Below are positions 29,837 through 41,071 of a stretch of 64,000 bases of DNA, piece after piece. The position numbers and the translations under genes are program-made. Source of the stretch: Amia ocellicauda. Lineage: Eukaryota > Chordata > Actinopteri > Amiiformes > Amiidae. The notes under the pieces are model-generated. The model made no database searches and was not told the DNA's origin. It saw nothing but the letters and a program-made list of their open reading frames with translations. Numbering within the stretch: position 1 is the stretch's first letter; the number at the start of each line of letters is the position of its first letter. Location: assembly GCF_036373705.1 (NCBI RefSeq), contig NC_089869.1, positions 16,691,550 through 16,755,549 on the forward strand. The letters are read 5' to 3'.

Positions 29837-30752
29837 CAGGACCGGCTACAGCTGCACATTCAGTTTAATCTCAAGGAAAAGCTTTTATTCATCCTGAATC
29901 AGTGCCACACTAATGGGTTTGAAAATGTGAGCAAAAAGTTGTCTTCCATGCGACCTTTTTTGTGCCAACTTGTTTCAAATAAGTAAGGATAGCATCTTAA
30001 CTAAAGCTAGAGTTCCATATTTATGTCTATGTCCTGTTTGTTTACGTGTGTATATAATATATTGTTATTTAGTTGCATTTAACATGCAAGAAATTGTTTG
30101 GTTTTTGGAGAAGATAATATCCAAACATCTGCATGTTCCACTCTGTTGCTATCCAGCAGTAGTAGCCAGACAACATCATTACTGGAGTGATGTAATGTAG
30201 GTTTGCGTTTTAGTTTATATAAGGAGTGAAAAAAATGGCTGGAAAAAGCTTTAAAACAAATCATGATATGTTTTAATGCATTGAAAATGTACTTTGTGTA
30301 GATATGTGAATTCACATAAATGTATTGCAGGTTAGAATGAGTGTCATCATTCAACTGTTTGACACCCCTCCCCTAGTTTCCATGTAACTTTATAAAGCAT
30401 TTCAAACTGTGTTTTTCATGGTCCATGGAAAGACATTCATGATTTTTGTTTCCTGTTACCTTTTTTGCTTATTTTTTGGAATAAGAACAGTTGTTTTTTA
30501 TTCATGTGCCTCATTTCTAAGGAACAGTAATTAAAAAATCCTGAGAGGCTTTCTCTCAAGTAGGCCCTTCAGGTCTTTTTGTTTCTCATTCCAATGTTTA
30601 CAAAAAAGCCTACTAAATATTGAATTTCCTTATAATTTATTTATATCTCTTGCTGTACATGCAATGCAAAGGCTTAAAGAGAATTTAGGACATTTAATTT
30701 GTAAACTTGAGAGAATAAGACCTGTATTGTCAAAGTGAGCAGTTGTAATTTA

Positions 30753-30785
<33 letters not shown>

Positions 30786-31020
30786 ATCTTTCAAATGCCT
30801 TGTTTGTGAATAAAAGTTTTGATCTAAAAAGCATACTTAAAATTCTCAAGGATTCGCCTGTGTTTGACGACAGTTTTAAGGCCTTCACGCATTGCACCAA
30901 GATTTATTTTGACACTGTCAAGCTGCTTTCACACCAACTGTGTTCAGATCATTAGAACGCAAGAAAATTCAACAAGTATGTGTGTTCCCATTTCCACTCC
31001 AAAATAGTTATGAATAAAGC
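29837..31020 (+). other. polr3a: POLR3A 3' UTR and flank
   Basis: Downstream of the stop, AATAAA hexamers at 30809-30814 and 31013-31018 are the clearest poly(A) signals, implying a UTR of about 1.0-1.2 kb. A GT/AT repeat lies at about 30757-30785. A short open frame between 30780 and 30955 is unrecognised. Confidence 0.45.
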
Positions 31021-31243
31021 ACTGATAAGCGGTTAACTTTCATGATGTTCTCATTTAATGATGGCTTTTCAATAATTTAGTCACATTTTTTATTTATAAT
31101 ATATAACTCAAATTTAATATACATTTTTAATTACATATTTAATATTGATAGAAACATACAAAGTCAATTTTGCATGTAATAGAAAATGTCAAACTATTAA
31201 CTTGTACATTTCCATGTGTGTCTTGGCCTTTTTGGTATCCATA

Positions 31244-31355
31244 TACAGTTTGGTCCATAAATATGTGGACAGTGACACAATTGTCATCAGTTTGGCTCTG
31301 TATGCCAGCACAGTGGATTTGAAAGGAAACAATCAAGATTTGCTTTAAGTGTAGA
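31244..31355 (+). repeat. Fish DNA-transposon end fragment
   Basis: Starts TACAGTTTGGTCCATAAATA and continues with a GGACAGTGACACAATT-like stretch, a pattern I recognise as a dispersed fish repeat terminus. No transposase accompanies it. Confidence 0.5.
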
Positions 31356-32593
31356 CTTGTAAGTTGTGTTTTTTTTTTTTTTTTTTTTTTAAATCCAAAC
31401 TTGGTGTTATAACATCCACGTTTGAACTGGCTCTGTATCTAAGTCCGTCTGATGTGTTTTGTTGTACATTTGAAGTTGAAGATCAGGTGTAGCTTCAAGT
31501 GGTGTTTATGGTGAGGATACTTATCCTTCATCCAAACTCACATCTCACACTAAAGACTCACTGAAACCAACTCAACGGTGTTAAATTGTAAATCAACACC
31601 ATATCTATCTGTCAACCATTTTCACACATGAGTACACCCACAATTCAACACTATATAGCAATCTTCAGTGGAATTTTTCTTAGTCACTGAGATAGCTGGT
31701 GGTGTAACAGAGTGACCAATTATGATCCAAACCACTGCCAGACCAATTACTGAGCATCATGTGAAATCCTTGAGCTATTTTTATATATAATGCTTGTAAA
31801 GATGTGTTTATTACAACTTATGCTGCCACCACCATAACTCTCCTGATGGTGTAGAAGTATAATGCCGACATTTTCATGATTCATTATATGGAAACAGTTG
31901 GTTTTGCCTAATTGGATCAAATTAGATTAGATTTACATTTTGATTAATTGTAACCATTAATAATTAACTACTGTTACTTCTAATATATTACATAATACTA
32001 CAGAGGTTAAGACTGAGTAAAAATAAAATAACATTCAACAGAGAAAGAAAATAAGATTCTCTGTTTATAAAATCACACAGCAAAGTACATATAGAAATAC
32101 AGATACAAAGGAATTTGTCAACCCCTAGTGCACCGCCAATATGCACTGAATCCTTTTCAATCATCCCCTTTGCAGCCTGGTTTTAATGAAACATTATTAA
32201 AACATTTCTTGTAACAGGGAAAGAGAAAAAGGAAAATCCAATCCAGAAGCAAATGCATATAATACATATCACCGGCAAAATAAGTATCATCAAGCATGTA
32301 TTCAAATATTCAAAGAATTCAAATAAACATGTCCTAGATGTAATGTCTGTTTAATAATTGTTCACATACTTCACGTTTTTGAAGCACAAGCCATTGATAT
32401 CCTGAAAATGAACTGGTGTTAATGTTCAAAATGAATAACCAACACATTTCAACAAAATATGTTTCATGTCATTTTATATATTTACAATATAAATGATATG
32501 CTTGATGAGGGAATTTCGTCATTGTCCACAGATCCTGGAGACTGAATATTCATACCAACAAGTTCATTCTGCCGAAATGCCCCTTGAACACGC
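31356..32593. other. Intergenic between two convergent genes
   Basis: Begins with a T-rich run (31369-31390) and then AT-rich DNA with no recognised gene. The right part should contain the 3' UTR of the minus-strand receptor gene, but I could not fix its poly(A) signal with confidence. Confidence 0.5.
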
Positions 32594-35500
32594 TCAGTGT
32601 GAACAGCTGTAACTGCTGCTTGGTAACTCACAGTGGACAGTTGATATTTTCTCCTCTACAAAGGCTGTGGAAGTGGTTGCTTTTGATGAGGTTGATGCAA
32701 CCTTGTCAGATAGGCTGAACTGAATCCCCTGTGTTGGCGTGTCTCTATGGAAGGCTTCATGTTGCACATGGTTTATAAAATGCACATTAAGTTTTGGTCT
32801 CTCCATGGGAACTGTCTGCTGTGAGTTCTGGTTTGGTCTCCTGAGGCAACAGGACAGGGTTGACACACAGTTTTTCTTAAAGTTTTCATTCATGAAGGCA
32901 TACACAATGGGATTGTTGAAGGAGTTGGAGAACCCTACAGCCTGCACAATGGCGATAATCATGCTGACAGTGATGTCGTCATATTCCTTCTCAAGATCAT
33001 CTGTGATTAAACGACGAAAGCACACATTACAGCACATAATCCCTAGGAAAGCAGTCAATTGATCTAAATAGAAGGACTGAATTCAGGATATCGTTCCTGT
33101 AAGTGTCCCTGGGAAAAACTGCACATGAGATGTCATTTAATCAAAACAGAGTATATATGGAAATCAACTTACTATATTCGAAGAGCATGTGCACTATATG
33201 AAATGGAGCCCAACACACTGTAAACAGCAAAACGACGGTAATCATCATTTTAACAGCACGTTTCTTCTTCCTGTAGCAATCGAAACCACAGAACAGTTAA
33301 TATAAACATGTCATGGACTTCCCAATACCTGCATATGTACCATGCACTGTTGTTCTTTAAAAAAAGTTATTAATGGAAAGAATCCTCTAAAAGCTACCCT
33401 TATGAAGAGAGGATTCTTGGCCACTCCTCCAGGCAGACTTGCTGGATAATAGACTTGATTGTGAGCTGTATGTCTTTATCATTCTGGAAAGTTCTATCAT
33501 TGACTCAGTTTCCTGACATGGGGCACCAGGATTTATGGCCAAAACTGTGGCTGCATATTCATAGGGTATTCATATAGTTGTACATTATTTGGCAATACAT
33601 TATTTTGAGCAGATATTGTTTCATATATACAATACTGATTCAACACTTTTTCATTTTTTGATTAATTTGTTGATGAACACTGAATTTACGCCTGCCTTCT
33701 CTTAGCTAATCCCATATTAAGTTATACTTCATCAATGGTAAGAATAACTCCCTCCAGAGAGATGGCAATTAAAAGCTACATTGCTGGGGTTGTATTCAGG
33801 TTGATACATCAGTTCTGTTCTCTGTGGGTAAACATTTTGGTTACAAAACACAGATACACACTTTATGTGCACAAAATGGGATTTAAACCAAGTTGGGACT
33901 GTCAAGAACCATCAGGAGATTTCGAGAATCTCAGAGTCAGCGCTGTTCAACCACAAGAGATATCTCAGAGGAACTACACATATTAGGCAAAACAATCTCA
34001 AGTGTTTGAAAAAAATACATCTGTAAAAGCAAAGCCCTAGTGGGATGCAGATAAACACTTCTACAGTGCTCAGGAACCACTCAAGACTGGCCCTCGTGTT
34101 TCCATTCACAGTTCTATCAAAATAAGCCAAGTACCTGGCGATTTTGTTGATCTCCCTGTGGTTCATGGTGTTTAAGACCGAAGAGTCTCCCACTTGCTTT
34201 CGGATCCAGAGTTTGAAAGCTATTCTGGTGTAGAGAAAGAGCATGGCTGTCAGAGGCAGAACGAAGAGCACCACCAGGATGAAGGTGGCATAGACCTGGC
34301 GATGTGTGGGGGAATGCCAGCGCTCCTGACAGCAGATGTGATGGAGGTCATAGAGGAAATCGTACTTCACCTGAGGAAGGAGATCATTCCTGTTTGAATG
34401 TTAGCAGTGAAGCAGCAAAGACTGAGGTAAGGCATTCATATGCAAGAAGCTATTTCTGCTGCATTAATAATCATAATATTATGTAATAACTATTTTATTA
34501 CACATGCCTGAGATGTGATCATATTATTGGGTCTATTTTGCACATATTCATTTTTAGTTCATAATAATAATAATCTTAATTGTTGTATTACACTAGTCTT
34601 TTATTTCTGAAATGCATCAAGTGACTACTGAATAAAAATCACAACTCAGAATTGATGGCATTGAATTAAATTAAATTATTAAAAAACACAGCCAGACAAC
34701 AACACTAAATAAACTAGAACATAAGAACATAAGACAGTGTACAAACGAGAGGCCATTTGAACCATCATGCTTGTTTGATGTCCATTAATATATACAGTGG
34801 GGGAAAAAAGTATTTGATCCCCTGCTGATTTTGTATGTTTGCCCACTGACAAAGAAATGATCAGTCTATAATTTTAATGGTAGGTGTATTTTAACAGTGA
34901 GAGACAGAATAACAACAAAAAAATCCAGAAAAACGCATTTCAAAAAATTTATACATTGATTTGCATGTTAATGAGGGAAATAAGTATTTGACCCCTTCGC
35001 CTTAGTACTTGGTGGCAAAACCCTTGTTGGCAATCACAGAGGTCAGACGTTTCTTGTAGTTGGCCACCAGGTTAGCACACATCTCAGGAGGGATTTTGTC
35101 CCACTCCTCTTTGCAGATCCTCTCCAAGTCATTAAGGTTTTGAGGCTGACGTTTGGCAACTCGAACCTTCAGCTCCCTCCACAGATTTTCTATGGGATTA
35201 AGGTCTGGAGGCTGGCTAGGCCACTCCAGGACCTTAATGTGCTTCTTCTTGAGCCACTCCTTTGTTGCCTTGGCTGTGTGTTTTGGGTTATTGTCATGCT
35301 GGAATACCATCCACGACCCATTTTCAATGCCCTGGCTGAGGGAAGGAGGTTCTCACCCAAGATTTGACGGTACATGGCCCCGTCCATCGTCCCTTTGATG
35401 CGGTGCAGTTGTCCTGTCCCCTTAGCAGATAAACACCCCCAAAGCATAATCTTTCCACCTCCATGTTTGACGGTGGGGATGGTGTTCTTGGGGTCATTCC

Positions 35501-38500
35501 TTCTCCTCCAAACACGGCGAGTTGAGTTGATGCCAAAGAGCTCGATTTTGGTCTCATCTGACCACAACACTTTCACCCAGTTCTCCTCTGAATCATTCAG
35601 ATGTTGGCAAACTTCAGACGGGCCTGTACATGTGCTTTCTTGAGCAGGGGGACCTTGCGGGCGCTGCAGGATTTCAGTCCTTCACGGCGTAGTGTGTAAC
35701 CAATTGTTTTCTTGGTGACTATGGTCCCAGCTGCCTTGAGATCATTAACAAAATCCTCCCGTGTAGTTCTGGGCTGATTCCTCACCGTTCTCATGATCAT
35801 TGAAACTCCACGAGGTGAGATCTTGCATGGAAACCCAGACCGAGGGAGACTGACAGTTATTTTGTGTTTCTTCCATTTGCGAATAATCGCACCAACTGTT
35901 GTCACCTTCTCACCAAGCTGCTTGGCGATGGTCTTTTAGCCCATTCCAGCCTTGTGTAGGTCTACAATCTTGTCCCTGACATCCTTGGACAGCTCTTTGG
36001 TCTTGGCCATGGTGGAGAGTTTGGAATCTGATTGTTTGATTCCTTCTGTGGACAGGTGTCTCTTATACAGGTAACGAGCTGAGATTAGGAGCACTCCCTT
36101 TAAGAGAGTGCCCCTAATCTCAGCTCGTTACCTGTATAAAAGACACCTTGGAGCCAGAAATCTTGCTGATTGATAGGGGATCAAATACTTATTTCCCTCA
36201 TTAACATGCAAATAAATGTATAACTTTTTTGAAATGCGTTTTTCTGGATTTTTTTGTTGTTATTCTGTCTCTCACTGTTAAAATACACCTACCATTAAAA
36301 TTATAGACTGATCATTTCTTTGTCAGATGGCAAACGTACAAAATCAGCAGGGGATCAAATACTTTTTTCCCTCACTGTAAGTAATCCAAGGATACTATCC
36401 AGTCTATTTTTAAATGTTCCCAAATTTTCAGCTTCTACCACATCGCTGGGTAGTTTGTTCCAGATTGTGACGCCTCTCTGTGTGAAGAAGTGTCTCCTGT
36501 TTTCTGTCTCAAATGCCTTGAAGCCCAATTTCCATTTGTGTCCCCGGGTGCGTGTGTCCCTGCTGATCTGGAAAAGCTCCTCTGGTTTGATGTGGTCGAT
36601 GCCTTTCATGATTTTGAAGACTTGGATCAAGTCTCCACGCAGTCTCCTCTGTTCCAGGGTGAACAGGTTCAGTTCCTCAGTCTCTCAGTAGGACTTTCCC
36701 TTCAGACCTGGAATAAATCTGGTTGCTCTCCTCTGAACTGCCTCTAGAGCAGCGATATCTTTCTTAAAGTGTGGAGCCCAGAACTGTTCACAGTATCCAG
36801 ATGAGCTCTAACTAGTGCATTGTACAGTCTGAACATCACTGCCCTTGTTCTCAATTCTACACTTTTGACAATATACCCTAACACTGCATTTGCCTTTTTT
36901 ATTGCTTCCCCACATTGTTTGGATGGAGAAAGTGAGGAGTCCACATAGACTCCTAGGTCTTGCTCATGCGTTACTTCATCTAGTTCTGTTCCTCCCATAG
37001 TGTAATTATAGTGGACATTTTTGTTACCTGCATGTAATACCTTGCACTTGTCCACATCTGCCAGGTGTCGGCCTACAACTGAATATTATCTAAGTCCCTC
37101 TGAATAGCCTGTGCTTCCGAGATTGTATCTGCTGAGCCGCCTATTTTAGTATCATCTGCAAATCTGACAAGTTTGCTAACTATCCCAGAGTCCAGATCAT
37201 TAATATAGATTAGAAAAAGCACAGGCCCTAGTACTGATCCCTGTGGAACTCCACTAACAACCTCACTCCAGTTAGAAGCAACTCCTCTAATCGACCCTCT
37301 GTTTCCTATACATTAACCAGTTCATAATCCCTCTACTTACATTACCCTGAATGCCTACAGCTTCCAATCTGAGGATCAGTCTTTGGTGTGGAACTTTATC
37401 AAAAGCTTTCTGAAAATCTAAGTATATCATATCATATGCTTTCACATGATCTACAGCTGCAGTTGCATGTTCAAACAATTCTAATAGATTAGTGAGACAT
37501 GATCTGCCTCGTCTAAACCCATGTTGACTATCTCCAAGAATACGGTTTTCATTAAGATGCTCCTCTATTTTCTGTCTTATAATTTTTTCCAACATTTTAC
37601 AGGTGATGCAGGTGAGACTGATTGGTCTGTGATTTCCTGACTCAGTTTTGTCCCCTTTCTTGTGGATTGGTATGACATTTGCTGTCTTCCAGTCAGTTGG
37701 CACATCCCCTGTTCTAAGTGTCTTTTGGAATAGTTTTGTTAATGGCCTATAAATAATTTCCCTTATTCTTTAAATACTGTAGGAGATATGTAGGAGGTGA
37801 TCTGTTTGTTTTTAATTCTGCTAGTCCCTTTAGTACCTCCTACTCCCTGTCTTAGGGTTTGACTGGACTGGTTGTTAACCTGTGGCATGTTATCTGTTTT
37901 TTCTTTTGTAAAAACCTCAGTGAAATACTCATTTAGAACATTTGCCACATCTTGTTCATTTTCCAAGATACTTCCATTTTTGCCCTTTATCTGTTTCACG
38001 TCCTCCTTTATTGACCTCTTGTAGTATTGAAAAAAGCTCTTTGCATTAGTTTTAGCTCCAAGAGCTATGTTTCTTTATATTTCTATTTCTATTTGCTTTC
38101 CTGATCCCTTTCCTAAGATTTCTTTACAGTTCAACATATTCTTTGTATTTTGTTTAATCTCTATCCCTTTTGTATGCACTATACAACATTTTCTTTCTCT
38201 TGACATTTTTTTGCATAACTCTATTAAACCATTTGGGCCAATGTTTTGGTACAAATTTCTCCTGAGCCTCAATTACTATATTCTTAAAATATACCCATCA
38301 ATTTTGTACTGAATCTGTATCCAGTGTGCTCCAGTCTAACTCTTCTAAGTGTCACCTCATACCTTCAAGGTTTGCTTTTCTAAAAGTATAGAACGTTGTT
38401 TTAGACTTGGTCCTTGTTTTTTGAAAGTATGCCTCAATGCTAACCATATTGTGATCACAGTTTGCCATTGGTTCTCTAACTAGTGTCCCTCTGACTCTAT

Positions 38501-40564
38501 CCTGGTCATTTGAAAAGATCAAGTCAATGTATGCACGGTCTCCCTGGTTGCTTCCCTGACAAACTGAGTTAGAAAGCAGTCATTTACCATCTCAACCATT
38601 TCTATTTCTGCTTCTGTAGTCCCAACTGGGCTTTCCCAGTCAGTGTTTGGGAAATTGAAATCCCCCATTATAACAGCCACATCCTTGCTACATGCAGTCC
38701 TGACACTGTACAATGCAGCATCTTGCTGAATATCTGAGTTGGGTGGTCTGTAACACACTCCTACCACTAATCCTCTGGATCTTTTATTCAAAAGCTTAAT
38801 CCACACAGATTGTTTCATTACTAGGGTCTAATTTGAGTTTTTCTGCCTCAATATCATTTCTGACATATAATGCTACCCCACCACCTCTTTTGATTTGTGC
38901 ATATCCTTAACTTATTCATCCCCATCATTTTCTGTAAGCCATGTTTCCGTCACTCCTACAACATCATAGTCACACGCCAGCACTGTGGCTTCTAGTCTTC
39001 TATATCTATGTAAACATACGTCTACATGGCAGTTTAGTAGTTTCTTACAAATATGTAAATAAACATGATGATCTTACCTCCAGCTGCTGAACATACAGTA
39101 ATGGAGATCCAACAATCACAGCTGCACTCCACACAACTCCTGTTTATTGAACAAAAAAGTACATCCTGGTTATAGCTACACGATTAAAATGGATACCTTA
39201 ACTACACTTCACTTCAGAAAAGCCCCTCAATGTTTGTCCATCAGCAACTAATTGTTCTGTTAGTGGCCCAGCATCTAATTTACAAGACAAATTAACATTA
39301 ATACCTTCATTTCAATTCCTAGCTGCCTGGTTTGGTTTATGTCTCCATCAGGTTCAAATAAGACTTTGCAGCTGTAAACATGAAATATGTGGGCAATCTC
39401 AACAGAGAATTCTTGACATTTTGATAATCTGGTGGGTTGAGCCATTGTTCTGATTATGTATGAAAACAATTAAACAATTACAGAAGCAATATAATAGGAA
39501 TCATCTTTAAAACTCAAACAGCACACAGACTTAAATCCTTCTGGAATTGAGTCCTTTCAATAATACAGATTTAGATCAATAATACAATACATCAAACCAC
39601 TTTCTGCCATAGCTTAACATTGACTAACATGTAAAAGTGGATATAGGATTTTGTTTCATGCCATCTTCCAAACCATACCAAGCATCCTGTAGGCTCTTTT
39701 TGGGGTGCACTGCCTCTTCATTTTCAGTGGGTAGACAATTCCCCGGTATCTCTCTACAGCAATGCATGTCATTGTAAGAATACCGGTCACTATGGCAGTG
39801 CTTTGTACAAAAGGGATCATCTTGCATACAAATACACCTGCAAAAGTGAAAGAAATACTTGGTTACATGTTTTCCCTCCAGCTTATCTCAGTTACTCAGT
39901 AAGTATTCAGGTTCTGTCAAATGCATCAGATAAATTACTGACACCCAAAGTCAGCAGCTGTACATGTGATGGTAATATCAGAAGTGCTTTATTCATCAAG
40001 AACATATTCAAACATCTGAGAATGTGAAACTTTTCCCCAGGGTTGTAGGTTACTTGGTGCCTTGCAAGTTTTCACCAGCCATCCTTCAACATGTGGAAAG
40101 AGTTTGGGGAAAAAAAATATCAGATTCATTTGAACTGCTCAATTAATTTAAATCTTATTAATGAAAAAAAAATGTTTACAACCCATGAGAATAGCAAGTG
40201 AGAAAACTCATGAACTAATGTATTGCTTATTTCTGAGATCAAAGCTGTCCATGCTCCTTTTATTAGGTCACAATGTATTTTGCTTCCCATTTATTTGTAA
40301 TATATACTAATAAGGAGTGGAGAATTGAAGATAGATAGATAGTGAATTGAGTTCTTTACATTTTATTTATGGGTTTAAAGGATATATATATATACCAAAA
40401 AATAAGCTGGTATGTCAACTTGCAGTATAATTGATTGCATGAAAATTATGATTCAGCATATCGCTTCAGTGAAAGGAGACTGAAATTAAAAGCGATTCAT
40501 GAAAACCAAGTTTGGTGTGCAATGTTCATAATTAATGCATGATCCATTAAGCCATTATATCCAT

Positions 40565-40644
<80 letters not shown>

Positions 40645-41071
40645 TTTATTAACATTGCAAAGACAAACACACAAACTGTTTTCTACAGTAAATCCGATGC
40701 ATTTGAAACTCACCTCCAAGCCACACAGAAGAGATGTTTTGCAGCAGGGTGAAGGGGATGCAGAAGAAAGTGATGAGCAGGTCGCTGACAGCCAGGGAGC
40801 AGATGAAGATGTTGGTGGCAGTCTGCGCCGCTCTCTTCCGCAGCACAATGAAGACTACCAGGCTGTTCCCCACCAGTGCCAGGACGAAGATAATGGCATA
40901 CATCACCACAAAAACTATCTTCGCTGCAGACGGCAGCTCGGGGGTGTAGACGAGGGGTTGCAGATGATAGGTGTCGATAAAGTCCCGTCGGGAAAGGTTG
41001 TAATAGTCTAGGAGCTGCTCCAGTACCTCGGGGGTTATTTTCTCCGACCCCATCTCACCGGAGGCGGTCAT
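32594..41071 (-). CDS. qrfpr: QRFP/26RFa receptor-type GPCR
   Basis: Class A GPCR for RFamide peptides at the plasma membrane. Coding exons (minus): 41071-40714, 39837-39679, 39139-39078, 34370-34135, 33270-33173 and 33000-32594; joined 1320 nt, 439 aa (human QRFPR 431). The N-terminus contains [11 protein letters not shown], a hallmark of this receptor. TM1 has GNSLVV. TM2 has [14 protein letters not shown] followed by LLQNIS. The TM3 end has [13 protein letters not shown], with E148-R149-Y150 in place of DRY. ECL2 has [15 protein letters not shown]6 has CWAPFH; TM7 has [15 protein letters not shown]124 and an ECL2 Cys can form the canonical disulfide. The cytoplasmic tail has CCLRR (possible palmitoylation). 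All six exon phases agree and no stop interrupts the frame. Fish have several qrfpr paralogs. I cannot assign which one, but linkage to 10q22-type genes suggests it is not the direct orthologue of human 4q27 QRFPR. Confidence 0.93.
34718..34794 (-). mobile_element. CR1 LINE 3' end (part 1, split)
   Basis: AACATAAGAACATAAGACAG with a downstream ACAAACGAGAGGCCATTTGA is the conserved 3' end of a fish CR1-type LINE on the minus strand. It is cut off at the TA where a Tc1-like element is inserted, and the LINE resumes at 36378. Confidence 0.75.
34795..36377 (-). mobile_element. Tc1-like transposon, full-length but defective
   Basis: A 1583-bp element bounded by TA dinucleotides (34793-34794 and 36378-36379), with termini CAGTGGGGGAAAAAAG / CTTTTTTCCCTCACTG and about 200-bp inverted repeats. 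The transposase runs on the minus strand from the ATG at 36010-36008 to about 35005. It carries a premature TAA at 35938-35936 (after GMG), a frameshift near 35595 just after KFANI and another near 35270. The catalytic segments are still legible: [11 protein letters not shown], then [13 protein letters not shown], then [11 protein letters not shown]. It is inserted into the CR1 LINE inside receptor-gene intron 3. The element is dead but its ends look mobilisable in trans. Confidence 0.92.
36063..36139. repeat. Internal hairpin in Tc1-like element
   Basis: Two 34-nt arms (36063-36096 and 36106-36139) are reverse complements with one mismatch and a 9-nt loop. They lie just upstream of the transposase start on the minus strand. 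Confidence 0.85.
36378..39050 (-). mobile_element. CR1-like LINE, 5' truncated, decayed
   Basis: Read on the minus strand from 39050 to 36378. It begins in the endonuclease domain ([11 protein letters not shown], then [21 protein letters not shown] and IMGDFNFP), continues through reverse transcriptase ([42 protein letters not shown]) and ends in a C-terminal region with [20 protein letters not shown]. Many frame breaks split it into separate open pieces. The N-terminal ORF and start are missing, typical of 5' truncation during target-primed insertion. It is in the same orientation as the host receptor gene. Confidence 0.9.
40569..40642. repeat. (TAA)n microsatellite in receptor intron 1
   Basis: About 25 TAA units, lying about 70 nt downstream of the receptor exon 1 splice donor (40713). 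It reads as poly-isoleucine in both strands' open frames. Confidence 0.97.

Noticed and set aside
35002-35905. Apparent separate genes in both strands at 35.0-35.9 kb and 62.5-63.2 kb
   Set aside because: They are pieces of the frame-broken transposases of Tc1-like elements and their antisense shadows.
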